Counted from the first letter of the stretch, positions 1 through 9,922 are shown. The stretch is DNA of 64,000 nucleotides from Bacteroidota bacterium (GCA_022567305.1 JADFHF010000009.1:1-64000), one strand, 5' to 3'. Program-made: numbers and translations. The notes: generated from the sequence alone by a model not told the origin.

Positions 1-2242
1 GTACAATAATCAAGTCCTTCGACCGAATGACAGATTCTACGGGTGAAAGAAGCAATTCGTGCAAATAATGACCGTATTTTAGGTACCACTCAGCATAGCC
101 CCTTGTAATACCCCACTTCAGGCTGTCAACCACTTGATCCAGGTTCGGGGGAATAGAAACACCGACACCCGCAAGAGTATCATCCGTCACCACAAAAATT
201 ATTAGGGTATCCGGTTCAAGGACATACTCAATAAGCGCAGTATTGGAATCGAGGACGTCTCTCCTCAGCTGAGAAATAGGCGTTCCGAATATTTCCTGCT
301 TTTTCGCATGATACTTGGGAAAGTTGGCCTCAAATGATCTTTCTGTCAGATCTCGCTTCTGTTGAGCACCAAATAATTCTAGCCGTAAAGATTCCAAACC
401 TGAAAGCGGTGTTTCTCCACTCAGTTTTGACTCTGCAAGCGTTCGTTCAATATTTGCAACCTTAACTGCTAGCGAGTGCTCTTCATTGACGAGTGCTGGA
501 GGGACCAGATCTGAATACAGGGCTGATCTCTCGATAACCTCACGTAGAAGTAGTCCAAATTTTCTTTTGTCAGCAAACCTGAAGGCCAGTTCTAAATAGC
601 GCTTCCGGCCCGTGGTATTATACAATTTCAATGAGGCAGAAATTGCTTTCGACGACAATTCAGCAAGTCGACCTCTCGCTGGACTATTCACAATCGACCG
701 TGAGGTTTTTGATTCAATATGCTCAAGCAATTCAATGCCTCTTTGAAGTGTGACCAACGATCTCTGCAGAAATTCAACCCTCTGCTCACCCTTGTCGGCA
801 AAAATCATCCATGTGTCAGCTTTTAGCTCAAGTGTTCGGAGAAGTTCGTAATCATCTAGGGCAGATCGAATGGAAGGATTAACGGCCGGATCTTTACTCT
901 TGAAGAAAGGACTATTTGCCGCAGCAGCTTTGTTTAAAATATCCAGTCGTCGATCCGGGGTAGAGTCATCAGTTAATTCTGATAAATCGTTCAAAATTGT
1001 AGCCGAAATAGGATGAGGGTTTTCCCCTGTTAATGCTTGCGCACGGATGAGAATGTTTCGGGACTGATCAGTAGCCCCATTTCTAGAATAAAGTAGCCCG
1101 AGGTTGCGCAAGGCAACCCAGTAAGAGGGACGCGAAATGAGATTGCTGCTTTCCCATATATCTACAGCTTGAACTAAGAGTGATTCTGCACGCACAAAAT
1201 TCTGTCGCTCCAGTAGGATGTGACCCAACGTACTGTAAGAAATAGCCGTTCTAGGATGATTTTTGCCGAGGCGAGCCTCCTTTATTGCGATCGACTGCTC
1301 AAGAAATTCCATGGCATCCTCGGTTTCGCCGAGAGTCAAGAGCGCCTCACCAAGATTGTGATACGAAGCTGCTAGTTCCGGATGCTGTGGACCAAAATTA
1401 TCCTTCCAAATATCTGCTGCCCGGAAATGGTATGAAATGGCAAGATTGTCGTCACCGAGTGCATGGAATACAATTCCGAGGTTTCCAAACGATGCTGCGA
1501 TCGATGGGTGATTTTCCCGGAGTGTTGACTGTCGCAGTGCAACAATTTTCATATGAAGATCTAAAGCTTTATGACTATCACCTTTTCTGTAAAAAATGTT
1601 GGCTATGTTGTTTAACGGTACAGTCTTCAGGTAAGAGCCAACTTTTCCGAGTTGAATGAAGTGCTCATAGCTTATTTCATAATAGTCTAGCGCTCTATCA
1701 TAGTTGCCTTGAAAGTGATGTAACAGACCAAGTGCTTGATATGTCAATCCCTCTAGCTTTGGACGAAAATCATTTGCCGAGCTTAGGACCGTTATTGCAT
1801 GATTTAGTATTGAATCAGCCTCATCAAATCGGCCTAGTCGCACGTAGACTCTTCCCAGCTCACTTAATGCCCCGCCGTAATCAAGACTATTGGCGGGGAG
1901 GAAAATCGAGGACTCGTTAACGGTTGTCTGGAGGATCTCTTGAGCTAGGTCATAGTGGCCATTTTTGGAATGGATGCGCCCAATTCCTGTTTTCGCTCGA
2001 ATATATCCTGGCCAGTTCGCTTCTTGTTCGTATAGGTCCTTAAGGCCTGTGTATGCGGCCATAGCAGAACTATACCAGGCCTGCTCGACAAGCGAATCAA
2101 CCCTCGCGAGAAGACCGTACGTGTCAACGCTTCCCTTGGGTGTAGAAAGCAGAAGTGGAATTTCATCACTCGATTGATTCGAACAGCTTAATACGGAAGA
2201 TGCGAGGACAAATAGAAAGGATCGGAATGGAAATGACGACAT
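1..2242 (-). CDS. TPR-CHAT domain lipoprotein, 3' end beyond window
   Basis: An uninterrupted minus-strand frame starts at the ATG at 2242-2240 and stays open to base 1, giving 747 residues with the C-terminus outside the window. Residues 1-20 form a lipoprotein signal (hydrophobic FLFVLASSVLS, then Cys20), so the protein is probably anchored in the envelope. Residues about 80-400 are TPR-like helical repeats, with clear units such as SIAASFGNLGIVFHALGD and ELAASYHNLGEALLTLGE. From about residue 670 (LIEYVLEPDTLIIFVV) the sequence matches the start of a CHAT domain, a caspase/separase-related fold. The His-Cys catalytic pair would lie beyond base 1, so protease activity cannot be judged. TPR-CHAT proteins are common in Bacteroidota, and their roles there are mostly unknown. 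No strong ribosome-binding site precedes the ATG. The domain call is firm; the function is open. Confidence 0.85.
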   Translation of the reverse strand, partial: MSSFPFRSFLFVLASSVLSCSNQSSDEIPLLLSTPKGSVDTYGLLARVDSLVEQAWYSSAMAAYTGLKDLYEQEANWPGYIRAKTGIGRIHSKNGHYDLAQEILQTTVNESSIFLPANSLDYGGALSELGRVYVRLGRFDEADSILNHAITVLSSANDFRPKLEGLTYQALGLLHHFQGNYDRALDYYEISYEHFIQLGKVGSYLKTVPLNNIANIFYRKGDSHKALDLHMKIVALRQSTLRENHPSIAASFGNLGIVFHALGDDNLAISYHFRAADIWKDNFGPQHPELAASYHNLGEALLTLGETEDAMEFLEQSIAIKEARLGKNHPRTAISYSTLGHILLERQNFVRAESLLVQAVDIWESSNLISRPSYWVALRNLGLLYSRNGATDQSRNILIRAQALTGENPHPISATILNDLSELTDDSTPDRRLDILNKAAAANSPFFKSKDPAVNPSIRSALDDYELLRTLELKADTWMIFADKGEQRVEFLQRSLVTLQRGIELLEHIESKTSRSIVNSPARGRLAELSSKAISASLKLYNTTGRKRYLELAFRFADKRKFGLLLREVIERSALYSDLVPPALVNEEHSLAVKVANIERTLAESKLSGETPLSGLESLRLELFGAQQKRDLTERSFEANFPKYHAKKQEIFGTPISQLRRDVLDSNTALIEYVLEPDTLIIFVVTDDTLAGVGVSIPPNLDQVVDSLKWGITRGYAEWYLKYGHYLHELLLSPVESVIRSKDLIIV

Positions 2243-2437
2243 GGGTTCGGTCCGGTAGATGGTGGGATACTCTGCAGATAAAGAGCTCGCGAGAGGGTGG
2301 ACGTAACTGCAATATTAAAAAGCGCGCATTCGTGTTCTGTGGGATGCCGCTGCCAATCTCCCGGACCGAATGGGTTTTGGCGTCATCTATAGAAACGTGA
2401 CGTCCGGTTCACTAACGACGTAAACTGCGGCGGTCTT

Positions 2438-4915
2438 TTAGAAGACCAATCGCAACCTCACATTCACCGTCCTGGGTGTGAGCCTCGTTGGAATCCTTGT
2501 CCAGATTCCGGTAGCGTTTGGGATCCAGGTGTAAGCCACGGTATTCGTCATGTCGAAGATGTTCAGCATCTCGGCGGTCAGGTCCATCGTGATCGGGTGG
2601 GCTGAGTCTCGTGAGTTGACCTCGAGGCGTTTTGTAACGCCCATGTCGAATCGGAAGTAGCTGGGGTAGCGCGCGGAGAAGCGGGGGCCTGGTGCCTGCG
2701 AAACAATGTTGCCGAGCTGCTGTCCCGGTACGGGAGGCGTGTATGGAATTCCGCTTCCGAAAAGCGTCCGCAGGTGGAGTCGCCACGTTGGATCTGCAGG
2801 GATGTAGTCCTGGATGAACATCGAAACGGTGTGGCGTTGATCGGTTGGGCGAGAGATCGTTCCTTTGTTAAACTCCGTTTCGAATTCGCTTGAGAATTTC
2901 TCTCTGGCGACCAGAAAACTGTAGTTCACCCAGCTCTCCATGCCCGGAACGAACTCGCCGCGGAGCTGAAGATCCAGGCCGTAGATCTTACTTTTCGCGT
3001 CGTTCTCGCCGGAATAGAGCACTCGAACGTTTTTCACGTCGTAGGAAATTACGTCCGTGATGTACTTGTAAAAAACTTCCGCACGGACATAGTAGCGGCT
3101 CTCTTCGATGAAGTACTCCAGACCTCCTACGGCCTGGATGGACCGCTGCGAATTGAGGTCTCGGTTGAGCGCGCCTAGGATCGATTCGCCGATTTCGGGC
3201 TTACCTCGAAGCTCGCGGTAGGACGGCATCTGGTAGTAGACGCCGAGCGAGCCGAAAAGCGTAGTGAATTCATTCTGTTTGAACGTAGCCGTCACGCGCG
3301 GCGAAAGTGTCCATTCTCCCGTAAAGGAGAAATAGTCGGCTCTCAGGCCTGTCGTTAGTAAAAACCGCCCCGGCTCCTCGCTCAGGACATCAAATGCATC
3401 CTGTGCGTGGAACGCCGCCTGCCACTCGCTGAAGGAGGCCTGGTCGCGGAGACTGTCCGCCACAATTCTCACGATATCACCGTCCAGGGATCGCCCGATG
3501 ACGACCGACTTTTCGTCGAGGTGGTCGTCGAACTCCAACTTCCGAACGCTCCAACCCATCTCCGCCGCGTGCCGAGCGCGCGTAAGGAGATAGCGCCCCT
3601 GGCCCGACAGCGTGGTCACATTAACCCGGTTGTTGGCAAAGTCCTCCTGCTGCGAATTGCCGATCGGAAACCCTCCTTCGTTGGGTTCTTGACCGGGATC
3701 AAGAAGGAAAAGAATGGCCGATCCCTTCAGGTCGAAGCGCTCGCGCTCTTCGGTCTTGAAATAGGCCACATCATGCTCCACCCGAAAGGCGCTCGTCCAC
3801 CGGTTGGAGAGTCGGAGACCCCCAAACTGTGTGGAGTATCCGTCGCGTTCGAAACTGGAATCATCAAACCGTACCCAGAGGGACTGGAGGTTGGAGGGGG
3901 CCAGCGCGGAATTCTGGCTGAGGGTTCCGAAAAACGTACGGCGCGAGCTTGGGTCCAGCCTAAACTCGTGCTCGGCAATCATGGCGAGCGCCTCGACTTC
4001 GTGGCCTGGAGCCAAATTGTACGCGAGCATTCCCTGCAGATCCGTGTACTGAGGTTGATAGTTGCCTTTAAGTTCTTGTTTTTCGAAAAAGCTCCTTTGT
4101 TGAGCACGTCTCGCGCTGAAAAGCCATCCGCCGCGTCCCCCGTAAAAAGAGGAGGACGCCGAAACACCCATATCCAGCAACGAGGCGTAGGCCGAACCGC
4201 GCAGGCCTTCACCGGTCCGTTGGGGTTTTCGATACTCGATATCCACGGCCGACGAGAGTTTCCCGCCATAGCGCGCCGGAAAGCCGCCGGAGTAAAACGT
4301 TATGCGTTCGGCCAGTTCGCCATTCAGTAAGCTCAAGCCTTCCTGTTCGCCGTTTCGAGGGCGGAAGGGGAGAAAGATCTCGAAGCCGTTCACGAAGATC
4401 AGATTTTCGTTGAAACCGCCACCGCGGACGGAGTACTGGTTCGAGAGCTCGTTATTTGTGGCCACACCCGGGAGTACTTTGAGTGCGCGAAGCGCATCCC
4501 GAATCGGGGTTGGAATATCCCGAATGATATCAGGATCAATCTGAAAAACACCTGCCTGGACAGTAGCCCTGTCTTCTACCCGGATCTCATCGAGTTCGAG
4601 CAAAGAAACTTCAAGAACCACATCCAGCCTGCTCGTCGCACCACTTGCGATAACGATCGAATCTCTGCGCGTCACAAAACCCACCGACGAAAACCGAAGC
4701 AGGTATCGCCCCATCGGAAGTCGAAGCTCGTAGCGGCCGTCGTCTTCGGTGGCTGTTCCAAAGTTCGTTCCGTCCACAATGACGGATGCTCCAGGGATCG
4801 ATCGACCATCGTCCGCAGCCGTAAGGCGCCCCGCAGCAGCACCCCATTCCTGTGCAGAGACTTCGCACGGAAATGCTAGAATGGTGAATAAATAAAAGGC
4901 CGGCGAAAATCGCAT
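2438..4915 (-). CDS. TonB-dependent outer-membrane receptor with carboxypeptidase-regulatory-like N-domain
   Basis: 825 residues. A signal peptide ends near VSA-QE (residue 21). Residues about 25-105 form a carboxypeptidase-regulatory-like beta domain (GRLTAADDGRSIPGASVIVDG). A plug domain follows at about 120-225, with IRDALRALKVLPGV and YSVRGGGFNENLIFVNG. The rest is the beta-barrel, ending in the aromatic VRLRLVF typical of outer-membrane proteins. The family imports large substrates across the outer membrane using TonB/ExbBD energy. No SusD-like partner or hydrolase lies next to it, so the substrate cannot be inferred. An AAGGAG sequence lies about 16 nt before the ATG, further than usual. 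It is divergent from the PadR gene across 292 bp, which probably holds both promoters. Confidence 0.9.
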   Translation of the reverse strand: MRFSPAFYLFTILAFPCEVSAQEWGAAAGRLTAADDGRSIPGASVIVDGTNFGTATEDDGRYELRLPMGRYLLRFSSVGFVTRRDSIVIASGATSRLDVVLEVSLLELDEIRVEDRATVQAGVFQIDPDIIRDIPTPIRDALRALKVLPGVATNNELSNQYSVRGGGFNENLIFVNGFEIFLPFRPRNGEQEGLSLLNGELAERITFYSGGFPARYGGKLSSAVDIEYRKPQRTGEGLRGSAYASLLDMGVSASSSFYGGRGGWLFSARRAQQRSFFEKQELKGNYQPQYTDLQGMLAYNLAPGHEVEALAMIAEHEFRLDPSSRRTFFGTLSQNSALAPSNLQSLWVRFDDSSFERDGYSTQFGGLRLSNRWTSAFRVEHDVAYFKTEERERFDLKGSAILFLLDPGQEPNEGGFPIGNSQQEDFANNRVNVTTLSGQGRYLLTRARHAAEMGWSVRKLEFDDHLDEKSVVIGRSLDGDIVRIVADSLRDQASFSEWQAAFHAQDAFDVLSEEPGRFLLTTGLRADYFSFTGEWTLSPRVTATFKQNEFTTLFGSLGVYYQMPSYRELRGKPEIGESILGALNRDLNSQRSIQAVGGLEYFIEESRYYVRAEVFYKYITDVISYDVKNVRVLYSGENDAKSKIYGLDLQLRGEFVPGMESWVNYSFLVAREKFSSEFETEFNKGTISRPTDQRHTVSMFIQDYIPADPTWRLHLRTLFGSGIPYTPPVPGQQLGNIVSQAPGPRFSARYPSYFRFDMGVTKRLEVNSRDSAHPITMDLTAEMLNIFDMTNTVAYTWIPNATGIWTRIPTRLTPRTVNVRLRLVF

Positions 4916-5207
4916 GGGCGCGAAACGTGTTCTCCTTCTGAAAATAGTTTGACTCGGACTGTAACGGTCTTTCAGTTCAGAGAGTGCCCTTGGATGATTG
5001 AAGAAGTCTATTGCAGACGCGTAATGAAGAAAGAAAGTGCGGCCGGGAAACGCATATTTGACGGAATTCGTTCCACGCTACCGCGCCTTTAGAAGTGCAA
5101 AACGAGCCCCCTGCATATGAATGAGACTAATTCTATATTTTAGAGAAAAGACTGCATGGCGTGCAACTTTTCTGGAAATACTCTATAAAGTAGAATAATT
5201 CATTCGC

Positions 5208-5546
5208 ATGAATATGCTTTCACGAACGGAAGAAATGCTATTGCTGGCCGTCTGTCGTTTGCAGACTGAAGCCTTCGGAATAAACATCCGTAAGGAGGTC
5301 GAGGCGCTGACGGGCAAACGATATTCGGTGGGAGGGATCTACGTTCCGCTTGATCGACTCGTAAAGAAAGGATTTTTGTCCACGAAGACGGGACGAGCCA
5401 CGGAAAATCGGCTTGGCAGGCCGAAGCGATTGTTTACCATATCGTCAGTGGGTTTGGCAGCGCTCAGGGAGGCAAGATCTCTGTACGAAGCAATGTGGGC
5501 CTCTCTGCCCGAACCAGTTGTCAAACAGCTGACTTTCTCAGGTTAA
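5208..5546 (+). CDS. PadR-family transcriptional regulator
   Basis: 112 residues, the size of a minimal PadR protein. The N-terminal winged helix reads SRTEEMLLLAVCRLQTEAFGINIRKEVEALTGKRYSVGGIY split over residues 5-45. It is followed by LDRLVKKGFLSTKTG and GRPKRLFTISSVGLAALREA, the recognition-helix and wing pattern of PadR. The dimerisation C-terminus is short. The stop lies 8 bp before the probable start of the FtsX-type permease, so the two are very likely co-transcribed. PadR next to duplicated orphan permeases is a recurring pairing in Acidobacteria and Rhodothermia, and this regulator probably represses its own operon. A TATAAA at 5184-5189 could be a -10 element, but no good -35 is visible. 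A second Met at codon 3 is an alternative start. Confidence 0.88.
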   Translation: MNMLSRTEEMLLLAVCRLQTEAFGINIRKEVEALTGKRYSVGGIYVPLDRLVKKGFLSTKTGRATENRLGRPKRLFTISSVGLAALREARSLYEAMWASLPEPVVKQLTFSG

Positions 5547-5554
5547 TCGTAGGA

Positions 5555-8218
5555 ATGACCAGAAACAGCAATAGCTTGCCCAGTTGGGCCCTTTCGCTCC
5601 TGGAGCGCATCGTTCCTTATCGGAACAGAGACGTAGTCATTGGCGACTTTGCCGAGATTTTTCACTACGTCGCCCGGGAAGATGGATGGCTCCCAGCCAT
5701 TCGATGGTACCTGTGGCAATTCATGCGATCACTTCCATCATTCGTCATGAATGGTTTTTCTATTGGTGGTTCCATGGTTGGCAGTTATGTAAAAGTGGCG
5801 GTTCGAAATCTGTCGAAAAGAAAGTTCTATGCAGCTCTAAATATCGGCGGGCTCGCCATCGGAATGGCGGTTTGTCTGCTCATATTACAGTATGTCGTCT
5901 TTGAAACGAGCTACGATTCGTTTCACGAGAACGCCGACAATCTCTACCGGGTAAATTTGGGATCCTATCAAGAAGGGGAACTCATTTCCCAGGACCCCTA
6001 TACGTTTCATGCCATCGCTCCGCTCATTCTCGAGACCGTTCCGGAAATCGAACGGGCGGTCCGAATTCATCCTTCGTATGGGACTGCGACCGTTCGCATT
6101 CTCGATGGGACCGATGCCCCAGTTTCGTTTCGCGAATCGGGAGTCGGCTTCGTGGACGCCGAATTTGCGACGATGTTCACGTACAGCCCTTCAATCGGAG
6201 ATGCAGCAGTCACGCTGGATTCCAAGGGTACGGCCGTTCTTTCAAAATCAGCTGTCCGACGTTTCTTTGGTGATACGGACCCCATAGGCAGGATTATCGA
6301 TGTCCGAGGATGGGTTGATGGAGAGTACGCGGTCGGTGCCGTGATCGAAGACATGCCAACGAACAGTCATATCCGCTTTGACATCATGCTGCCGATCGAA
6401 GACCTGATTGAAAATGAAAACGGGCAATATGCAGAAACGGATGGGTGGAGTTGGACGAACTTCGTCACGTACGTGCAGCTGGGTTCAAGTGCCGACATCA
6501 GCGCGGTTGAAAAGAAGATCGCTAGCGTTGTTGACGCGTCACGCGCAGAGTCTACGGGCGGGCGGACGAGCTCTGCATCGATTGAATTGCAGCCTATTCA
6601 ACGCATCCACCTCTATAGCGACACCGAGGACATGTTCTCGGCGAACGCCGCATACAAAACGGTCCTTTTTCTGTCGATCATTGGCATTTTTATACTGCTC
6701 ATCGCTTGGGTCAATTATGTCAATCTAACTACAGCGCGAGCCGTGGAGCGGGCCAGAGAGGTTGGAATTCGAAAAGCCTCCGGCGCAAAAAGATCTCAGG
6801 TCTTTTCGCAGTTTTTGGTCGAGTCTCTTTTTTTAAATTTGGTAGCGCTGGTTCTGGCTGTTGCGGCGGCCCACTACGCGCTTCCGCTGCTGAATGAGCT
6901 TGTGGGTGTTTCGATCCCGACGACCATCTGGCAGTCAAAGCTTGTTTGGATCGGACTGATCGGCATATTTGGTGTCGGTGCAATCGTTGCGAGTCTGTAC
7001 CCCTCACTTGTTCTCTCAGCCTTTCAGCCCATCTCAGTACTAAAAGGAAAATATGGCTCCGGCGTGGCGGGCACTCGACTTCGGAAGGGACTCGTTGTTT
7101 TTCAATTTGCCCTCTCCATCAGCCTCATTTCGGGGATGTATATCGTATACGAACAGGTCCAGTATCTGCGGGGTGTTGACCTGGGATTCGACTTGGATCA
7201 GACGTTGGTAGTTCAGAGACCAAGCATCATTGATAATGATGAGGAATACCGTTCTAATCGAGAAATATTTAAGTCGAGAGCTCTTGAGTTGGCGAGCATT
7301 TCGAATGCAGCTATGTCGACGTCCATCCCAGGCGTCGGATATAATCTGGGTACGATATTCAGAAGAGAAAGCGTTCCGGATACCGAGGTCCTCCCAGTAA
7401 ACGTGGTCTGGGTCAACGACACATTTATCGACACGTATAAGTTTGAGTTGATTGCTGGACGAAATTTCCAGGCAGACAACGAAACGGATCGCGAGCTTGG
7501 CGTCCTGGTCAACGAGAAGACGGTAGACGTTCTTGGATACGACAGCAACGAAGCTGCAATTGGCGGGAGGATCGTGTTTGGTCGCTCGAGTCCAGCGGTG
7601 ATTCTGGGTGTGCTCCGGGATTTTAGTTGGATGTCGGCCAAGAGCGAATTGAGTCCGGTTGTACTGTCTTATTCGGAAGGCGGAGCGTGGTATTCGTTTA
7701 GGATCGGTACCCAGAATCTAGGCTCTACGATCGATGATCTCGAAGGATTCTACTCCGAACTCTTCCCGGGGAATACGTTTGACTATTTCTTTGCAGATGA
7801 GCATTTCGATGAGCTTTTTCTTGCAGAAGAGCGACTTCAGACTCTCGTCAGCCTATTCGCAGCGTTTGCCATACTCGTGGCTGCACTGGGTCTGGTAGGG
7901 CTCTCAGCGCTTACTGCGTCTCAACGGATCAAGGAAATCAGCATTCGAAAGGTGCTGGGTGCCAGCGATTTCGGCATCGCCCGATTACTGACAGGGCATT
8001 TCGCTCTACTGGTCATAATTGGAGTCGCTCTAGCCGTTCCAGCCGTTTATTTCGTGGCAGATGGATGGTTAAATGAATTTGCAGTTCGAATATCCCTTTC
8101 GGCCGAGCAGTTTTTAATACCGGGGTTGATCGTCTTGATAATGGCGCTCCTCTCATCCGGATTTCACGTGTTCCGGGTGGCGCACGCGAATCCCATTGAA
8201 GGAATCAGAAGCGACTGA
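5555..8218 (+). CDS. MacB/FtsX-type orphan ABC permease with N-terminal prefix domain
   Basis: 887 residues from the ATG at 5555, which follows AGGA closely. An upstream in-frame start at 5495 would overlap padR and adds an unlikely peptide. Residues 8-65 match the permease prefix domain seen before duplicated orphan permeases (LLERIVPYRNRDVVIGDFAE). After TM1 (about 92-116) come a MacB-like periplasmic domain, three TMs of an FtsX domain (REVGIRKASGAKRSQVF), a second periplasmic domain, and a second FtsX domain (KEISIRKVLGASDFG) with three further helices. No ATP-binding subunit is encoded nearby, so it is an 'orphan' that either borrows an ATPase or works differently. MacB relatives move substrates such as lipoproteins, peptides or drugs, or relay force to the periplasm. 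The substrate is unknown. Confidence 0.87.
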   Translation: MTRNSNSLPSWALSLLERIVPYRNRDVVIGDFAEIFHYVAREDGWLPAIRWYLWQFMRSLPSFVMNGFSIGGSMVGSYVKVAVRNLSKRKFYAALNIGGLAIGMAVCLLILQYVVFETSYDSFHENADNLYRVNLGSYQEGELISQDPYTFHAIAPLILETVPEIERAVRIHPSYGTATVRILDGTDAPVSFRESGVGFVDAEFATMFTYSPSIGDAAVTLDSKGTAVLSKSAVRRFFGDTDPIGRIIDVRGWVDGEYAVGAVIEDMPTNSHIRFDIMLPIEDLIENENGQYAETDGWSWTNFVTYVQLGSSADISAVEKKIASVVDASRAESTGGRTSSASIELQPIQRIHLYSDTEDMFSANAAYKTVLFLSIIGIFILLIAWVNYVNLTTARAVERAREVGIRKASGAKRSQVFSQFLVESLFLNLVALVLAVAAAHYALPLLNELVGVSIPTTIWQSKLVWIGLIGIFGVGAIVASLYPSLVLSAFQPISVLKGKYGSGVAGTRLRKGLVVFQFALSISLISGMYIVYEQVQYLRGVDLGFDLDQTLVVQRPSIIDNDEEYRSNREIFKSRALELASISNAAMSTSIPGVGYNLGTIFRRESVPDTEVLPVNVVWVNDTFIDTYKFELIAGRNFQADNETDRELGVLVNEKTVDVLGYDSNEAAIGGRIVFGRSSPAVILGVLRDFSWMSAKSELSPVVLSYSEGGAWYSFRIGTQNLGSTIDDLEGFYSELFPGNTFDYFFADEHFDELFLAEERLQTLVSLFAAFAILVAALGLVGLSALTASQRIKEISIRKVLGASDFGIARLLTGHFALLVIIGVALAVPAVYFVADGWLNEFAVRISLSAEQFLIPGLIVLIMALLSSGFHVFRVAHANPIEGIRSD

Positions 8219-8220
8219 TT

Positions 8221-8258
8221 TTAATACGCTCTCGGAAAATTAATACGCTCTCGCAAAA
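8221..8258. repeat. 19-bp tandem duplication across the proS stop codon
   Basis: Two directly adjacent 19-bp copies, 8221-8239 and 8240-8258, differ at one base (G against C at 8235/8254). On the minus strand the first copy encodes the last residues of ProRS (FARAY) and its TAA stop. The second copy repeats the same bases, including another TAA, just downstream. The duplication fills almost the whole 21-bp gap between the convergent permease and proS genes. Confidence 0.9.
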
Positions 8259-9712
8259 TAAACACGCGTTGTTGATGCCTCACCCGTCAACGGGTCCACG
8301 CCATTCGGATCAATGGCCTCGAGTGGTATGCACCGGATCGTGGCCTTGGTTTCATCCTTGATCTTGGTCTCTGTTTCCGCGCTTCCATCCCAGTGTGCGA
8401 GAACGAACCCACCCTTTGAGTCCAGAACGTCTTTGAAGTCGTCGTAGGAGTCGACCTTCGTGGTGTGCTCCTCTCTAAATGCGAGCGCGCGCGCAAATAG
8501 ATTGTTCTGGATTGCTTCCAGCTTTTCGGCGACGACGGTCGCAAGGCCCTCTTGAGAAACGAATTCTTTTTCTCCCGTATCCCGGCGAGCCAATTCAATG
8601 CTTCCGTTTTCCAGATCTCTCGGGCCGAGCGCCAATCGGATCGGAGTGCCTTCTACTTCGTTTTCGGCAAACTTCCAACCCGGCCGGAAGCCTTCCCGGG
8701 CGTCCACCTTCATACGAATTCCGGCCTCCAGCAATTCTTCCTGAATGCGATCAGCGGCTTCCATTACGGCCACCTTTTCCACGTCGCTTTTATAAATTGG
8801 CACGAGTACGACTTGCGTGTCGGCCAGCTTGGGGGGTAGAACCAGGCCTTTATCATCGGAATGGACCATGATGAGCGCGCCGATCATTCGGGTCGAAACG
8901 CCCCACGAGGTCGCCCAGACATATTCCAACTGGTTGTCCTTGTTCTGGAACTGGCAGTTGAACGCTTTGGCAAAATTCTGACCGAGGAAGTGACTCGTGC
9001 CCGCCTGCAGCGATTTTCCATCCTGCATGATCGCCTCAATACAGTACGTCTCGTCTGCCCCTGCAAAGCGCTCTCTCGCCGTTTTGATACCCTGAATGAC
9101 GGGCATCGCCATGTACTCCTCGGCAAACGTGGTATAAATATCCAGAATCTTGAGCGTCTCTTCCATCGCTTCTTCGCGGGTCGCATGTGCCGTGTGACCT
9201 TCCTGCCACAGAAATTCCATCGTCCGCAGGAAGAGCCGCGTGCGCATTTCCCACCGTACAACGTTGTTCCAGGAGTTGATCAGAATCGGCAGGTCGCGCC
9301 AGGATTGGATCCACCTACTGTACGTATCCCAGATGATCGTTTCACTCGTGGGTCTAACAATCAGATTTTCTTCCAGTTGGGATTCGGGGTCGACGATCAG
9401 TTCCCCATCGTCGTCCACTTTCAAGCGCGAATGCGTAACCACAGCGCACTCCTTCGCGAAGCCCTCCACATGGGCGGCCTCACGAGCTAGAAAGGATTGG
9501 GGAATGAAAATGGGGAAGTAGGCGTTTCGATGGCCGGTCTCCTTGAACATGGCGTCCATGGCCGACTGCATGTACTCCCAGATGGCGTATCCATTCGGAC
9601 GGATGATCATGCAGCCCCTCACCGGCGAGTGTTCTGCCAGCTTGGCATTCCGGATGACGTCCAGATACCACTGCGAATAGTCGGATTCACGCGGTGTGAT
9701 AGCGTCAGCCAT
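8240..9712 (-). CDS. proS: Prolyl-tRNA synthetase, eukaryote/archaea-type
   Basis: 490 residues, the short ProRS form without the bacterial editing insertion. It charges tRNA-Pro with proline in the cytoplasm. Class II motifs are clear: motif 2 lies around [33 protein letters not shown], whose first half ends at RTRLFLR and second half at QEGHTAH. The proline pocket and ATP region [17 protein letters not shown] and motif 3 [16 protein letters not shown] follow. An anticodon-binding domain (VLVPIYK... onward) and a C-terminal extension ending in YFARAY complete it. The archaeal-type enzyme is the usual one in many Bacteroidota. The gene is convergent with the permease and reads away from the Ser/Arg-rich lipoprotein gene. 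Confidence 0.97.
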   Translation of the reverse strand: MADAITPRESDYSQWYLDVIRNAKLAEHSPVRGCMIIRPNGYAIWEYMQSAMDAMFKETGHRNAYFPIFIPQSFLAREAAHVEGFAKECAVVTHSRLKVDDDGELIVDPESQLEENLIVRPTSETIIWDTYSRWIQSWRDLPILINSWNNVVRWEMRTRLFLRTMEFLWQEGHTAHATREEAMEETLKILDIYTTFAEEYMAMPVIQGIKTARERFAGADETYCIEAIMQDGKSLQAGTSHFLGQNFAKAFNCQFQNKDNQLEYVWATSWGVSTRMIGALIMVHSDDKGLVLPPKLADTQVVLVPIYKSDVEKVAVMEAADRIQEELLEAGIRMKVDAREGFRPGWKFAENEVEGTPIRLALGPRDLENGSIELARRDTGEKEFVSQEGLATVVAEKLEAIQNNLFARALAFREEHTTKVDSYDDFKDVLDSKGGFVLAHWDGSAETETKIKDETKATIRCIPLEAIDPNGVDPLTGEASTTRVYFARAY

Positions 9713-9900
9713 AGTGTACAGTAATGTGGATTATCGAATACAGAAATGAACGAGTTTTGCCTATATACGTCGGTTTTAGACGTCTTTGTTGGGTCGGCTC
9801 GGTATTTGCTTCAATTTTCAAACAGATCAGCGACCGTTCGTGCCCGTCAAAGATACACCGTTTTTTGGGGTTTGATTTGTGTGGGATCGAACCCGGACTA

Positions 9901-9922
9901 GTCCCCGAGAGGGAGCGGGGAC
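9901..9922. other. Hairpin in the 9713-10036 intergenic region
   Basis: The 324-bp gap between the divergent proS and lipoprotein genes must hold both promoters; none is obvious by eye. The only structure is a perfect 7-bp stem, GTCCCCG (9901-9907) with CGGGGAC (9916-9922), around an 8-nt loop. Just before it, on the opposite strand, GGGTTCGATCCC (9882-9893) looks like a tRNA T-arm, but no complete tRNA can be folded. The function is unknown. It could be a leader hairpin, a weak terminator or a tRNA remnant. Confidence 0.35.

Noticed and set aside
1285-1659. 124-codon plus-strand open frame
   Set aside because: Antisense to the TPR region of the partial TPR-CHAT gene, whose frame is continuous and carries clear repeats.
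3407-4330. 307-codon plus-strand open frame inside the TonB-dependent receptor gene
   Set aside because: It is antisense to a clear coding gene; the translation is Arg/Gly-rich without any domain, start context or homologous pattern.
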